Counted from the first letter of the stretch, positions 1 to 10,387 are shown. The stretch is DNA of 64,000 nt from an uncultured Chthonomonas sp. (GCA_903885605.1 CAISJD010000011.1:1-64000); one strand, 5' to 3'. Notes: generated by a model from the sequence alone, not told the origin. Numbers and translations: made by a program.

Positions 1-1071
1 TAGCGGGAGCCCGGATGGGCCGATCACCTTGAGGTGCAGCGACTGGTAGTTGTTGCCCTTGGGGTTTGCGATGTAGTCGGCGAAGGAGCCCGGCACCATG
101 GACCAGAGGCTATTGACGCAGCCGAGGGCCGTGTAGCACTGGGGCTTGGTGTTGACGATGATGCGCACAGCCACCAGGTCGTATATCCGGTCCAGATCCA
201 GGTCCTGGCGAAGCATCTTCTGGTAGATGCTGTAGAGGTGCTTGGGGCGTCCGGTGATGTGCGCGTCCGGGATGCCCTCTTGCGCAAGCCGCTCCTTGAG
301 GATGCGGACGGCCTCCTGGACCTCGCCCACGCGCTCGCCGCGGGTCTGCGCGACGCGGCGGGCGACCTGCTCATAGGCCTCGGGCTCCGAGAACTTGAAG
401 GCCAGGTCCTCCAGCTCCCACTTGATCTGCCAGATGCCGACGCGGTGCGCCAGCGGGGCGAAGATCTCGAGGGTCTCCCGGGCGATGCGCCGTTGGGAGG
501 CGGGCGACATGTGCTGGAGCGTCCGCATGTTGTGTAGCCGGTCCGCGAGCTTGATGACGACCACGCGGAGGTCCTTGGCCATGGCCAGCAGGATGCGGCG
601 CAGGTTGGCCGCGCGCTTGGCGATATCGGCCTGCGTGGCTGCTGCAGGGCTCTCTTCCGGCGGCCTCGCCGCCTCTTTGGCGTCGTCGCCGGGCTCTGCT
701 TCGACCTTCTTCAGGTTCGTGAGGCCGTCGACCAGGCCGGCCACCTCGGAGCCGAAGCGCTGGGTGATGTCCTCGATCTTGGCGGGCGTATCTTCCACCA
801 CGTCGTGCAGCAGGCCCGCCGTGATGGTGGCGACATCCACTTCCAGGTCGGCAAGGATGCGGCCCACGGCCAGCGGGTGAGCGATGTAGGGGTCGCCGGA
901 GGCGCGCGCCTGGTCGCCGTGCTGCTCGACGGCGTAGGCGTAGGCCTTGCGCACCGGCTCCAGGTCATCGTCGGGGCGATGGTGCTGCAGGGCGCGGAGC
1001 AACTCCTCGAACTGCTGTGCCGGGTCGGCTTCGCCCGGCGCCGAAGGGGCCAGCACGGTGTCCATGGTCAT
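1..1071 (-). CDS. rel: RelA/SpoT-family (p)ppGpp synthetase/hydrolase, C-terminus cut by window edge
   Basis: Absent from ORF track. Reverse-strand reading from ATG at 1071 gives MTMDTVLAPSAPGEADPAQQFEELLRAL...GDPYIAHPLAVGRILADLEVDVATITAGLLHDVVEDTP...KLADRLHNMRTL...GRPKHLYSIYQKMLRQ (HD domain plus synthetase region). ATGA overlap with recJ stop. Confidence 0.93.
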   Translation of the reverse strand, partial: MTMDTVLAPSAPGEADPAQQFEELLRALQHHRPDDDLEPVRKAYAYAVEQHGDQARASGDPYIAHPLAVGRILADLEVDVATITAGLLHDVVEDTPAKIEDITQRFGSEVAGLVDGLTNLKKVEAEPGDDAKEAARPPEESPAAATQADIAKRAANLRRILLAMAKDLRVVVIKLADRLHNMRTLQHMSPASQRRIARETLEIFAPLAHRVGIWQIKWELEDLAFKFSEPEAYEQVARRVAQTRGERVGEVQEAVRILKERLAQEGIPDAHITGRPKHLYSIYQKMLRQDLDLDRIYDLVAVRIIVNTKPQCYTALGCVNSLWSMVPGSFADYIANPKGNNYQSLHLKVIGPSGLPL

Positions 1072-2816
1072 GGGCGCCTCCCCGATGGCTCGGCGGTCTG
1101 CGGCCGGATGTCCCGCAGCACGAACTGCACGTTCTCGCGCTCGTCGTACCTGTTCACCTGCAGGCGACAGCAGATGTCCACCAGGTCGCCCGGCTTCAGC
1201 TCCGCCGCATGCTCGGCCATGCTCCACCAGACGCCGTCACGGACCGTGTGCCTGGCGGTGCGGAACCGCAGCTTCAGGTGGTTGCGCTCCTTGCCGATGC
1301 GGAAGCAGTCCGTGATCTCCAGTCCGCGCACCACGCAGAGGGGATCCTCGTTGCCGGAGCCCCAGGGCTGCATGCGGGATAGCTCGGCCACGCCGGGCAC
1401 GGTGAGCTCATCGGCATCGACCTCAAGATCGGCCTGCAGCGAAGGGACCAGGTCCTCGGCTTGGAGTGACCGCCCAGCGTTCTCGACCATGGCGGCTCGG
1501 AACCGTCCGATGCGGTCGGCCTCAAGCGAGAAGCCCGCCGCGGCGCTGTGGCCTCCGAAGTCGCGCAGGTGCTCGGCTCCCGTGGAGATGGCCTGGTGGA
1601 GGTCGAAGCCGGGAATGGAGCGCGCTGAGCCGCGGGCAGTATTGGCGCCCTTCTCGATGGCGATCATGGCGGTGGGGCGCCAGTAGCGCTCGGCGATCCG
1701 GTTGGCGACGATGCCCACGATGCCGCGATGCCATTCGGTCGAGGAGACGACGATGAATGGCTGCTGGTGATAGCCTGCCGCTTCGATCTTCTCGATTGCA
1801 TCTTCGAGTATCCGAAGCTCGGTGGTGCGGCGGCTGATGTTGGCGTGGTTCAGCTCCTCCGCGAGCGCTTCAGCTTCGGCCATCTCGCGCGTCAGCATGA
1901 GGTCCAGCGCCGTGCGTGCGTCGCCGATGCGGCCGATGGCGTTGATGCGGGGGCCGATGCCGAACCCGATGTCATCCGAGACGAGCGGGCGGGCGGGCGG
2001 AATGCTGCTTACCGCGAGCAGGGCCTGGAGCCCGACCTTCTGCGTCGACCGCAGAGACTGCAGTCCCTGATGGACGATGACGCGGTTGTCGCTGAGCAGG
2101 GGCATCACATCGGTGACCGTGCCGATGGCGGCCAGGTCGGAATATGCGCGCCGGTACCCGGCCACAGACATGCCCAGCCGCTCCACGAGCGCCTCGCCCA
2201 AGCGGAAGGAGACGCCGACGCCTGCCAGGTCGGCGAACGGGTACTTCGAGTCACGGCGGTGCGGGTTCACCACGGCGCATGCGGGCGGCAGTTCGTCGCC
2301 GGGCTCATGGTGATCGGTCACGACGACGTCAATGCCGAGGCCCGCGGCGTACCGCACCTCCTCGGCGCGGCGAATGCCGCAGTCGCAGGTGATGATGAGC
2401 CGCGCGCCCTCTGATCTCGCCCGGTCGACGAAGGCGGGACGCATGTCGTAGCCGTCATTGCAGCGGTGGGGAACATGGACCCGGACATCGGCGCCGAGCT
2501 TCGTCAGGAGCCGGAACCAGAGGGCGGCCGAGGAGACGCCGTCGCTGTCGTAGTCCCCGTGGATCAGGATCAGCTCACGGTCGCGGATCGCGGCGCCGAT
2601 GCGGGTGACGGCCTTGTCGGCGTCCGGGAGGAGGAGCGCGTCGGGCAGCTGGTCGTAGGACGGCGAGAGGAAGCGTTCGGCGCTCTCGATGGTGCGGTAG
2701 CCTCGAGCGGCCAGGAGGTCTCCGAGGAGGCGGCCGCACCCAAGCTCACGCGCAAGTGCGTACCCGCCCGAGATGACCGGGCGGAGTTTCCACTGATAGC
2801 GCGGGAGGGCTTGCAT
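1068..2816 (-). CDS. recJ: Single-stranded-DNA-specific exonuclease RecJ
   Basis: DHH motifs LILIHGDYDSDGVSSAALW, ITCDCGIRRAEEVRYA, VVVTDHHEPGDELPPACAVVNPHR; DHHA1 GGHSAAAGFSLE. Confidence 0.95.
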   Translation of the reverse strand: MQALPRYQWKLRPVISGGYALARELGCGRLLGDLLAARGYRTIESAERFLSPSYDQLPDALLLPDADKAVTRIGAAIRDRELILIHGDYDSDGVSSAALWFRLLTKLGADVRVHVPHRCNDGYDMRPAFVDRARSEGARLIITCDCGIRRAEEVRYAAGLGIDVVVTDHHEPGDELPPACAVVNPHRRDSKYPFADLAGVGVSFRLGEALVERLGMSVAGYRRAYSDLAAIGTVTDVMPLLSDNRVIVHQGLQSLRSTQKVGLQALLAVSSIPPARPLVSDDIGFGIGPRINAIGRIGDARTALDLMLTREMAEAEALAEELNHANISRRTTELRILEDAIEKIEAAGYHQQPFIVVSSTEWHRGIVGIVANRIAERYWRPTAMIAIEKGANTARGSARSIPGFDLHQAISTGAEHLRDFGGHSAAAGFSLEADRIGRFRAAMVENAGRSLQAEDLVPSLQADLEVDADELTVPGVAELSRMQPWGSGNEDPLCVVRGLEITDCFRIGKERNHLKLRFRTARHTVRDGVWWSMAEHAAELKPGDLVDICCRLQVNRYDERENVQFVLRDIRPQTAEPSGRRP

Positions 2817-2865
2817 GCCTGCCAGATTACCTCTGCGTGTCCACAGCTGTCACGGGGGCGGGTCC

Positions 2866-2907
2866 CAAAAGAAGGAACCTGCGGCGCCCGGTAAGGCGCC
2901 GCAGGTT
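2866..2907 (-). terminator. Intrinsic terminator downstream of secDF
   Basis: Perfect 13-bp stem AACCTGCGGCGCC/GGCGCCGCAGGTT (2876-2888/2895-2907); on the minus strand followed by CCTTCTTTT. Confidence 0.8.
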
Positions 2908-2936
2908 CATGGCTCGTCTGGAGCGCTCAGGCGCTC

Positions 2937-5330
2937 CTACATGCGGCGACCGCGCCGCTTGGCCTTCAGCTTGGCTGCGGCTGCCGCCGAATCGGTCGAC
3001 GGTTCGCCGCCGCTGGCAGCCGGGGTCGGTACGGGCTTGCTCGGAGCCGCAGGGCGGGCGCCGCCGCCGGCGTAGGCCGGAACGGCCTCGGCAGCGTGGT
3101 TTCGGACCGCGATGCGGCGCCACAGCACCAATAGCGGGCTGGCATTGAAGATAGACGAGTAGGTGCCGGAGACGACGCCCATGAGCAGCGCCGCGACGAA
3201 GACGCGGACCACCGGGCCGCCCAGGATGAGCAGGGCCACCAGGGTCAGCACCACAGTCAGGGAGGTGTTCACCGACCGGGCGAAGGACTGCTCAATGCTC
3301 CTGTCCACCACCTCGTCGAACGTCTCACCCCTGGCCTTATGGCGCAAGTTCTCGCGAATCCGGTCGAAGATGACGATGGTATCGTGGGTCGAGAAGCCGA
3401 TGACCGTCAGCATGGCGGTGACGTAGAGGCTGTCGACCTGCCAATGGAGGAGCATGCCCAGGATGGCGAAGAGGCCCCAGAGCACGACCACGTCATGCAG
3501 CGTGGCCGCGATGGCGCAGACGCCGAACTTGAGGCCCTCGCCGATGCCGCCGATCGCGAACCGGATGGTGAGGTAGCAGACGATCAGGATCGAGGAGATC
3601 AGAACCGCAAGCAGGGCGTTGCGGCGAAGCTCCTCGCTGATGGCGCCCGAGATGGACGAGACCGAGCTGACCTCGGCGTTCATCCCGCGGACGATCTGCT
3701 CGGCCTTGGCCTGGTCTTCGGGGGAGAGGCGCGGCGTCGTCACGTAGACGAAATTACCTTCGGCCATCAGGACGCGGACCTCACGGAAGCCTGCGCCGGC
3801 CATGGCCCGGCTGATCTGGTCGACGTTAGGGCGCGAGCTGAACTGCGCGCCGATCTCGGTGCCGCCCAGGAACTCGATGCTGTACTTCGTGCCGCCCGCC
3901 ACCATGGCCAGGAGGCCGGGGATGATGATGGCTCCTGAAAGGATGAACCAGAATTTCATGCGCTTGGTGACGCCCAGCTTCGGGTGGACGCCTCGGTGCA
4001 GCATGTAGAGGTTGTCGTTCTGGCCCAGCGCGGTGCCGGAGAGCATCAGCAGGAAGGTGCGGGAGCAGGTGATGGCGGTGAACATGGAGATCAGCACGCC
4101 GATGAGCAGCGTGACGGCGAAGCCGCGGACGGAGCCGGTGCCGAAGTGGTACAGGATCAGGCAGGTGATCACCGTACACATGTTCGAGTCGAAGATGGCG
4201 CTGAAGGCCCGCTTGAAGCCGGCCTCGATGGCGGCGCGGATCGACTTGCCTGCCAGGCGTTCTTCCTTAAGGCGCTCGAAGATGAGCACGTTGGCGTCGA
4301 CGGCCATACCGATGGAAAGGATGAACCCGGCGATGCCCGGCACCGTGAGGGTGACGCCGGGGAAGCCGAGCCACTCCATGGAGCCCACGAAGACGCCGAA
4401 GGTGAAGAGCGAGTAGAGCAGGAGGGCCAGGTTGGCCAGGATGCCCGGCATGCCGTACCAAGCCAGCATGAAGATGAGCACCGCGGCGAGGCCCACGACG
4501 CCGGCGAGGGCGGTCTGGCGCATGGCCTTGCGGCCGAGCGTGGCCTCCACGTTCTGCTGCTGCTGCATCTCAAGGGAGACGGGCAGGGCGCCGGCGTTGA
4601 GCTGGCTGGCCAGCGTCCGCGCCTGATCGGGGCTGAAGGAGCCCTTAATGATGCCGATGCCGGGGATCACGTCTTCGATGATGGGTGCACTGATGAGCTT
4701 CTTATCAAGGAAGATGGCAAGGGGCTTCTTCAGGTGCGATCGGGTGAACTGCTCGAAGACGCGCTTCGACTCGCCCTTGAACTCGAAGTGGATGACCGTA
4801 CCGTCAGGCCCGATATCCGGCCTGGAATTCGGCATCAGCTCATCGCCGGCGAGCACCGGAGGCTTGGAGAAGACCTTGGCGTCGAGCTCCTCCATGGTCA
4901 CCGTGCCGTTGGGGCCGGTGATGTCGGCGAAGCCGGTCTCCTTGTTGGGTTCGCTGCGCCACTCGCCCTCAAGCTCGGGGACGGCGCGGAACTCCAGCCG
5001 GGCGGTGGTCTGGATGGCATCGAGGGCCTGCTGCTTGTCGCGCACGCCCGGGAGCTCGACGATGATCTGGTCCTGGTCAGGCCGCGTCACGATGACGGGC
5101 TCGGAGACGCCGAGGGAGTCGACACGTCGACGGATGATGTCGGCGATGGTCTCCAGGTTCTCCTTCTTCCAGGTTCCGTTGCGCAGTTCTTCTTTCTTTG
5201 CGCGCAGGACCACCCGCATGCCGCCCTGAATGTCAAGGCCCAGCCGGGGGCGCTTCGTGGCGACCACGTAAGCGGAATAGGCGGTCAGCAGTACTATGAG
5301 CGCGAGCAGTTGCAGATGGACGTTTCTCAC
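2937..5330 (-). CDS. secDF: Protein translocase SecD/SecF fusion
   Basis: SecD LGLDIQGGMRVVL and GFILSIGMAVDANVLIFERLKEE; SecF FLGGTEIGAQF and IGFSTHDTIVIFDRIREN in one 797-aa ORF. Confidence 0.96.
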   Translation of the reverse strand: MRNVHLQLLALIVLLTAYSAYVVATKRPRLGLDIQGGMRVVLRAKKEELRNGTWKKENLETIADIIRRRVDSLGVSEPVIVTRPDQDQIIVELPGVRDKQQALDAIQTTARLEFRAVPELEGEWRSEPNKETGFADITGPNGTVTMEELDAKVFSKPPVLAGDELMPNSRPDIGPDGTVIHFEFKGESKRVFEQFTRSHLKKPLAIFLDKKLISAPIIEDVIPGIGIIKGSFSPDQARTLASQLNAGALPVSLEMQQQQNVEATLGRKAMRQTALAGVVGLAAVLIFMLAWYGMPGILANLALLLYSLFTFGVFVGSMEWLGFPGVTLTVPGIAGFILSIGMAVDANVLIFERLKEERLAGKSIRAAIEAGFKRAFSAIFDSNMCTVITCLILYHFGTGSVRGFAVTLLIGVLISMFTAITCSRTFLLMLSGTALGQNDNLYMLHRGVHPKLGVTKRMKFWFILSGAIIIPGLLAMVAGGTKYSIEFLGGTEIGAQFSSRPNVDQISRAMAGAGFREVRVLMAEGNFVYVTTPRLSPEDQAKAEQIVRGMNAEVSSVSSISGAISEELRRNALLAVLISSILIVCYLTIRFAIGGIGEGLKFGVCAIAATLHDVVVLWGLFAILGMLLHWQVDSLYVTAMLTVIGFSTHDTIVIFDRIRENLRHKARGETFDEVVDRSIEQSFARSVNTSLTVVLTLVALLILGGPVVRVFVAALLMGVVSGTYSSIFNASPLLVLWRRIAVRNHAAEAVPAYAGGGARPAAPSKPVPTPAASGGEPSTDSAAAAAKLKAKRRGRRM

Positions 5331-5483
5331 CGTGGCGAGTCCTTCCGGAGGTTGTGGCGCGGCGCCGACCGTCTAGCGGGCGTGGGTCCGCACATTTCGG
5401 GCGCAACAAAGGCTGCGGCTTGGAGCCTACAGCCGCGGGTACGTGATTATACCATCAGGTCGGGCAGGTACCGGGCGGGGCTT

Positions 5484-6395
5484 TCACGGGGCCCGTCGTG
5501 CGAGTTGCGCCATGGCGAAGATCGCGTCGGCCACCCTGGGGCCCGGACGCACGGCGTCGTAGCCCATGGGGAAGACGCGGCCCGTGCGGACCGCCTGCAT
5601 CTGCGCCCATCCCGGCCGGTCCTTCAGGTCCTTCAGGGGTATCTGGCTCGTGAAGAGCACGTCCGGACGGAGGGCGATGGCGCGCTCAAGGGGCATCGAG
5701 CAGAAGCCCTTGCCCAGCGGAGCCGCCACATTTTGCAGCCCCGCGCGCTGCATCAGGTCGTCCATGAAGTTCCGTGAGCCGACCACCCAGAGGGGCGGCT
5801 GTTGCACCACGAAGAGCGCTCGGATCGGTCGGCTCCCCGGACCCGCGGCAACCCTTCGTGCAGCGGCGAGCGTGGCTTCCATTCGCTTGACCACGGCCTC
5901 GGCGACGGGCGCGGAGCCCGTGAGTGCGCCGATGGAGCGGATGTCGCGGAGGAGGTTGCCGACGTTCTGCGGATCGACGGCGAAGATCGGGGCCTGGGCC
6001 GTCTGCGCCAGGCGCTCAAGGCGCTCCAACGCAGAGCGGTTTCCCGAGGAGCTGGCCAGGATCAGGTCGGGGCGGAGGGCGAGCACCTTCTCGATGGAGG
6101 TGTTCAGGTCGCCTATCTTGGTGATGGACCTGGCCTCGTGCGGGTAGTCGCAGTAGGTCGTCACCCCCACAACGCGCTTGCCCAGGCCGAGCGCGAAGGC
6201 GATCTCGGTGTTGGCCGGGATCAGCGAGACGATCCGCCGAGGCGGTGCGCCAAGCGTCACGCGCTTCCCGCGGGCATCGACCGCCGTCAGTGGGGTCGCG
6301 ATGGCGCCGGACCCGGCCACGACCGTCATGGCGGTGGTGATCGTGAGGTAGAGGTTGCGTGCCGGACATGCCCCGGCCAGGCCTCGCATCGACAA
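5484..6395 (-). CDS. ABC transporter substrate-binding protein (BtuF/FepB-like helical backbone)
   Basis: RIVSLIPANTEIAFALGLGKRVVGVTTYCDYPHEA...KVLALRPDLILASS...; N-terminal signal-like segment. Confidence 0.85.
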   Translation of the reverse strand: MSMRGLAGACPARNLYLTITTAMTVVAGSGAIATPLTAVDARGKRVTLGAPPRRIVSLIPANTEIAFALGLGKRVVGVTTYCDYPHEARSITKIGDLNTSIEKVLALRPDLILASSSGNRSALERLERLAQTAQAPIFAVDPQNVGNLLRDIRSIGALTGSAPVAEAVVKRMEATLAAARRVAAGPGSRPIRALFVVQQPPLWVVGSRNFMDDLMQRAGLQNVAAPLGKGFCSMPLERAIALRPDVLFTSQIPLKDLKDRPGWAQMQAVRTGRVFPMGYDAVRPGPRVADAIFAMAQLARRAP

Positions 6396-6509
6396 TGTTA
6401 GGTTCCTGATCTTCGCGTCGTCGCCCGTCGGTCGGGCTGGCGCATTCTACCCCTCGCGCGACCATGGCAGCGGAACCTCGACCGTCGGCCCGGCGTAAGA
6501 GGCCTTATC

Positions 6510-7049
6510 ATGAGACCTACGCGACTGACGCAGATCGTACCGGCGCTGGCGGCGGCAACGCTGCTGCTCCTTCCCGCAATTGAGGCGGCCTCCCAGCGGA
6601 AGCCGTTAGCGACCGGGGCCGCGAAAGGAAAGAAGATGAGCCGCGACCTGCCCAAGACCGAGGAGGAGTGGCGTAAGGCGCTCACGCCGGAGCAGTACCG
6701 GGTGCTGCGGCAAAAGGGGACCGAGCGCGCCTTCACAGGCAAGTACTGGGACCACCATGCCGACGGCTCCTACTCCTGCGCCGGCTGTGGCCAGGTGCTG
6801 TTCCGTTCGACGGAGAAGTTCGACAGCGGCTGCGGGTGGCCCAGCTTCTTTGAGGCGGCCGACAGCACTGCGGTTAAGTACCACGAGGACAACACGCTGG
6901 GCATGCGGCGCACCGAGGTGACCTGCGCGCGTTGCGGCGGCCATCTTGGACACATCTTCGATGACGGTCCGAACCCCACCGGCAAGCGGTACTGCATCAA
7001 CTCTGCCAGTATCGAGTTCGGCGCCAGGGAGAAGGCTCCGCGGAAGTAG
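6510..7049 (+). CDS. msrB: Peptide-methionine (R)-S-oxide reductase MsrB, probably exported
   Basis: [27 protein letters not shown]...[34 protein letters not shown]-terminal hydrophobic leader. Confidence 0.95.
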   Translation: MRPTRLTQIVPALAAATLLLLPAIEAASQRKPLATGAAKGKKMSRDLPKTEEEWRKALTPEQYRVLRQKGTERAFTGKYWDHHADGSYSCAGCGQVLFRSTEKFDSGCGWPSFFEAADSTAVKYHEDNTLGMRRTEVTCARCGGHLGHIFDDGPNPTGKRYCINSASIEFGAREKAPRK

Positions 7050-7134
7050 GCCTGATCATCGCCTGCCCGGCCTTGTGAGCCCTGCCTGTTGGTGGTAACC
7101 TTCCGCGTAAGTCAGACCGGCGGGGGATAGGGCC

Positions 7135-8328
7135 ATGGCAGTGCTGTTCGGGGTGGACCACGCGGCGACCGATCGCGCCGCGCTGGTGCAGGGGAAGCGC
7201 ATCGCGCTACTGACCAATGATGCGGCCACGACCGCCGCGTTCCCGTATCCCTGCGTGGCATCGCGCGTGGCACTGGCCGGAGCAGGGGCGCGTCTCGTGC
7301 GCCTCTTCAGTCCCGAGCATGGCCTCGGCGCGGCGGCGGCGGACGGCCGCAAGGTGGGCGACCAGGTCGATCCGCTGACCGGCGCGCCTGTGGTCAGCCT
7401 CTACGGCTCCGGCGTCGCGCCCAGGCCCGAGCATCTGGCCGATATCGACCTCGTGGTCTGCGACCTGCAGGACGTGGGCGTCCGGTTCTACACCTACGCA
7501 TGGACGATGACCCATGTAATCGACGCCTGCGCGGCGGCCTCCGTGCCTGTGGTGGTGCTGGACCGTCCGAACCCGCTGGGAGGCGACCTCGCGGCGGCCG
7601 AGGGGCCCATCCTCGACGAGACGATCACCGAGAGCCTCGTGGGCCGCCACTCGATTCCTGTGCGCCACAGCCTCACGCTGGGCGAGTTAGCCCGGCTCTG
7701 GGTGCGTGAGCGATGCACTTCGGCGCGCCTTAGCGTGGTCACGATGACGGGCTGGCGCCGGCGTATGCACTGGCCGCAACTGGGGCTGCCCTTTGTTCCC
7801 TCGTCGCCCGCCATGCCCGCCTACGACACGGCGATCGTCTATCCCGGCGCCTGTTTCCTTGAGGGCACCAACCTGTCGGAAGGACGCGGCACCTCGTTCC
7901 CGTTCCGCGTGGCCGGCGCGCCCTGGCTCGATGCCGTGCAGGTGGCGGACCGGCTGAACGCGGCGGCATTGCCGGGCTTTCGGGCTCGACCGGTGGAGTT
8001 CCAGCCCACCGCAAGCAAGTTTGCTGATATGAGCTGCCGGGGCGCCATGCTGCACGTCACCGACGCCGCCCGCTTCCGCCCGGTGGCGGCAGGGCTGCAT
8101 CTGATCTGCGCGATCCGGGGAGCGCACCCGTCGCAGTTCGCGTGGGGGCCCTACCCGCGCGCCGACGACCCGCGCTCCGGTAGCCATTTCGACCGGCTCG
8201 TCGGGTCCAAGTCCGTTCGACGCAGCATTCAGGATGACCCGACGGCGGCCGCGGCCCTGGTCGAGCAGTGGACCGAGGCGCCCGGATGGGCGCGTCGCGT
8301 GGCGCCGATCCTGCTCTATCCGCGCTGA
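7135..8328 (+). CDS. DUF1343 / NamZ-like exo-beta-N-acetylmuramidase
   Basis: IALLTNDAATT...LFSPEHGLGAAAADGRKVGDQVDPLTGAPVVSLYG...DLQDVGVRFYTYAWTM...GACFLEGTNLSEGRGTSFPF. Confidence 0.9.
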   Translation: MAVLFGVDHAATDRAALVQGKRIALLTNDAATTAAFPYPCVASRVALAGAGARLVRLFSPEHGLGAAAADGRKVGDQVDPLTGAPVVSLYGSGVAPRPEHLADIDLVVCDLQDVGVRFYTYAWTMTHVIDACAAASVPVVVLDRPNPLGGDLAAAEGPILDETITESLVGRHSIPVRHSLTLGELARLWVRERCTSARLSVVTMTGWRRRMHWPQLGLPFVPSSPAMPAYDTAIVYPGACFLEGTNLSEGRGTSFPFRVAGAPWLDAVQVADRLNAAALPGFRARPVEFQPTASKFADMSCRGAMLHVTDAARFRPVAAGLHLICAIRGAHPSQFAWGPYPRADDPRSGSHFDRLVGSKSVRRSIQDDPTAAAALVEQWTEAPGWARRVAPILLYPR

Positions 8329-8367
8329 GTGGCGCAGAGGCGCCTGCAATGGGAGGAAGGAAGCGAG

Positions 8368-9585
8368 ATGATGCGATGGTTGGCACTGGCAACGGCCCTT
8401 CTGGCAACGGGCTCCGCGGCCTTGGCGCAGCGCCAGACGGCCGCGGCGCGCAATCAGGCTGAGGCCCCGCCTAACGCCCTTACCGCGGCCGAGGTGGCTG
8501 ACGGCTGGGTGCTGCTCTTCGATGGCGAGTCGCCGTTCGGCTGGTCGAGCCGGGGTGACGCTGTCTGGACCGAGGGCGGCGGCATGATCGAGGCGCGGCA
8601 GGGCGGCATGGGGTCGCTGGCGACCACGACGTCGTTCGCGAACTACCTTCTGCGCGGCGAGGTGTGGGTCAGCGCCGAGGCCGCTGCCGGCGTGGCCGTA
8701 CGTGCACCCGGCCAGGGCTCAGCCACGCAGGAGAACAGCTACCTCGTGCGCTTCCAGGACGGCCACCCGCGCTGGCCGACCGGCAGCGTGGTCGGGCTGG
8801 CTCCGGGGCGGGCGCGCCGGGCAACGGTGGGTCGCTGGACGCCGTTCGCCGTTCGGGCGGAGGGCGACCGGGTCTCCGTTGAGGTCGATGGTCGGCCCTG
8901 TGCATCGGTCCGTGACGCAAAGTTCCAGGCGGGCTGTGTGGCGCTGACCTACGGCGGCGCCGGCATCGTCCGCTTCCGAAGCCTCCGGCTGCAGCCCCTG
9001 GGCGCCAAGCCCCTCTTCAACGGTAAGGACCTGCAGGGCTGGACCGTAGTGCCCGGGCACCCGTCGGTCTACTCCGTGACGCGCGAGGGCTGGCTGAACG
9101 TGCGGGGCGGCAACGGCGACATCCAGACCACGAGTTCGCACGGCGACTTCGTCTTGCAGCTGGACGTGATCTCCAACGGCGTCCACCTGAACAGCGGCGT
9201 CTTCTTCCGTGCCAACGCGGGCGTCTTCTGGAGCGGGTACGAGGCGCAGATTCGAAACCAGTGGCAGGGCGAGGAGCGGGCCAAGCCGGTGGACTTCGGC
9301 ACCGGGGGGCTCTACAATCGCCAGCCCGCCCGCAAGGTGGTCTCTACTGACCGACAGTGGTTCACCATGACCGTGGTGGCTGTGGGGATGCACCTCTCGA
9401 CATGGGTTGACGGCATCCAGGTGACGGACTTCACAGACCAGCGCCCGGTGGACCAGGGCAATGCGCGCAACGGGGCGCGCTCGGCGGCCGGTGTCATCAC
9501 TCTGCAGGGACATGACCCCACCACGGACCTGAGCTTCCGGTCCATACGGGTCGCCGACTACCCGGCGCCGCCGGCGCCGAAGTAG
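8368..9585 (+). CDS. Secreted protein with DUF1080 (3-keto-disaccharide hydrolase-like) domain(s)
   Basis: Start ATG 8368 after GGGAGGAAGG; signal peptide MMRWLALATALLATGSAALA; two DUF1080-like segments (ADGWVLLFDGESPFGWSS; KPLFNGKDLQGWTVV...VHLNSGVFFRA...YEAQIRN). Confidence 0.85.
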   Translation: MMRWLALATALLATGSAALAQRQTAAARNQAEAPPNALTAAEVADGWVLLFDGESPFGWSSRGDAVWTEGGGMIEARQGGMGSLATTTSFANYLLRGEVWVSAEAAAGVAVRAPGQGSATQENSYLVRFQDGHPRWPTGSVVGLAPGRARRATVGRWTPFAVRAEGDRVSVEVDGRPCASVRDAKFQAGCVALTYGGAGIVRFRSLRLQPLGAKPLFNGKDLQGWTVVPGHPSVYSVTREGWLNVRGGNGDIQTTSSHGDFVLQLDVISNGVHLNSGVFFRANAGVFWSGYEAQIRNQWQGEERAKPVDFGTGGLYNRQPARKVVSTDRQWFTMTVVAVGMHLSTWVDGIQVTDFTDQRPVDQGNARNGARSAAGVITLQGHDPTTDLSFRSIRVADYPAPPAPK

Positions 9586-9623
9586 GCAGGTGAACCAGGG
9601 CCCTGGGGGCGGCGACGCCCCCT

Positions 9624-9935
9624 TCAGTCCTCGATCTCGTAGTCGATGGCCAGCGAGTCAGCTCGGATGGCGTTGATGAGCCCATCCACGACGGCGCGAT
9701 GGGCCGGGTGCGGGCTATAGGCGTCCAGGGCCGCCCGGTTGGTGAAGCGGACCATGAGCGCGGTGTCGAAGCCCTGCGACCGGGCGCAGAAGTTGCGGCC
9801 GGCATGGAGCTCCACGATGCCCGGTATGGACTTCAGGCCGCGAAGGCCGTCCAGTACCGCGGCGATCTGTTCGTCGCGGGCATCGCCCTTCCACTTGAAG
9901 AGCACAAGATGCATGATCTGCGGTCCGTTGCTCAT
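9624..9935 (-). CDS. Dabb (stress-responsive alpha/beta-barrel) domain protein
   Basis: MSNGPQIMHLVLFKWKGDARDEQIAAVLDGLRGLKSIPGIVELHAGRNF...FDTALMVRFTNRAALDAY; ATGA overlap with the upstream Rrf2 gene. Confidence 0.88.
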   Translation of the reverse strand: MSNGPQIMHLVLFKWKGDARDEQIAAVLDGLRGLKSIPGIVELHAGRNFCARSQGFDTALMVRFTNRAALDAYSPHPAHRAVVDGLINAIRADSLAIDYEIED

Positions 9936-10387
9936 GTCGTCGCTACCTCCCTGGCGCCAAAGGTGCACGGCGTCGCCGACCCACCGCCCGCGGCGGTCCC
10001 GGTGAGCAGTTCGCTCAGGGGCGTGCTGCGGAATGCCTGCTCGGTGCGGGCGGCCGCCTCATCGAGCCGGCGGTGGAGGGGGCAGAGCTCCGGATGGTGC
10101 TCCGGCCGGCCCAGCGGACAGCCCTGCACACGCTCGATGGGGTCCACCGCCTGCACGATATCAAGTACAGAGGTCTGGTCGGGCGGGCGCATCAGCGTGA
10201 AGCCGCCGCGCTTGCCCATTTGCGAGGTAACAACCCCCGCCCTCGCCAGCGTGCTGAGCACCTTGGCCAGGTAGGGAACCGGTACGCCGACGCTCTCCGA
10301 TACGATCTGCACGGTGGTCGGCGCAGGATAGGCTGTCGCCAGCGTCACGGCTGCACGTAGCGCATACTCGGCGGTCTGTGAGATCAA
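9932..10387 (-). CDS. Rrf2-family transcriptional regulator
   Basis: MISQTAEYALRAAVTLA...VPVPYLAKVLSTLARAGVVTSQMGKRGGFTLMRPPDQTSVLDIVQAVDP...GCPLGRPEHHPELCPLHRRLDEA; TTG start preceded by AGGAGG. Confidence 0.93.
   Translation of the reverse strand: MISQTAEYALRAAVTLATAYPAPTTVQIVSESVGVPVPYLAKVLSTLARAGVVTSQMGKRGGFTLMRPPDQTSVLDIVQAVDPIERVQGCPLGRPEHHPELCPLHRRLDEAAARTEQAFRSTPLSELLTGTAAGGGSATPCTFGAREVATT

Noticed and set aside
5408-5451. Possible riboswitch or tRNA upstream of secDF
   Set aside because: Only a simple GC-rich hairpin and a minus-strand TATAAT; no conserved riboswitch core or tRNA cloverleaf.
3984-5777. 597-aa plus-strand ORF
   Set aside because: Antisense to secDF; repetitive Gly/Asp/His-rich translation without domain text.
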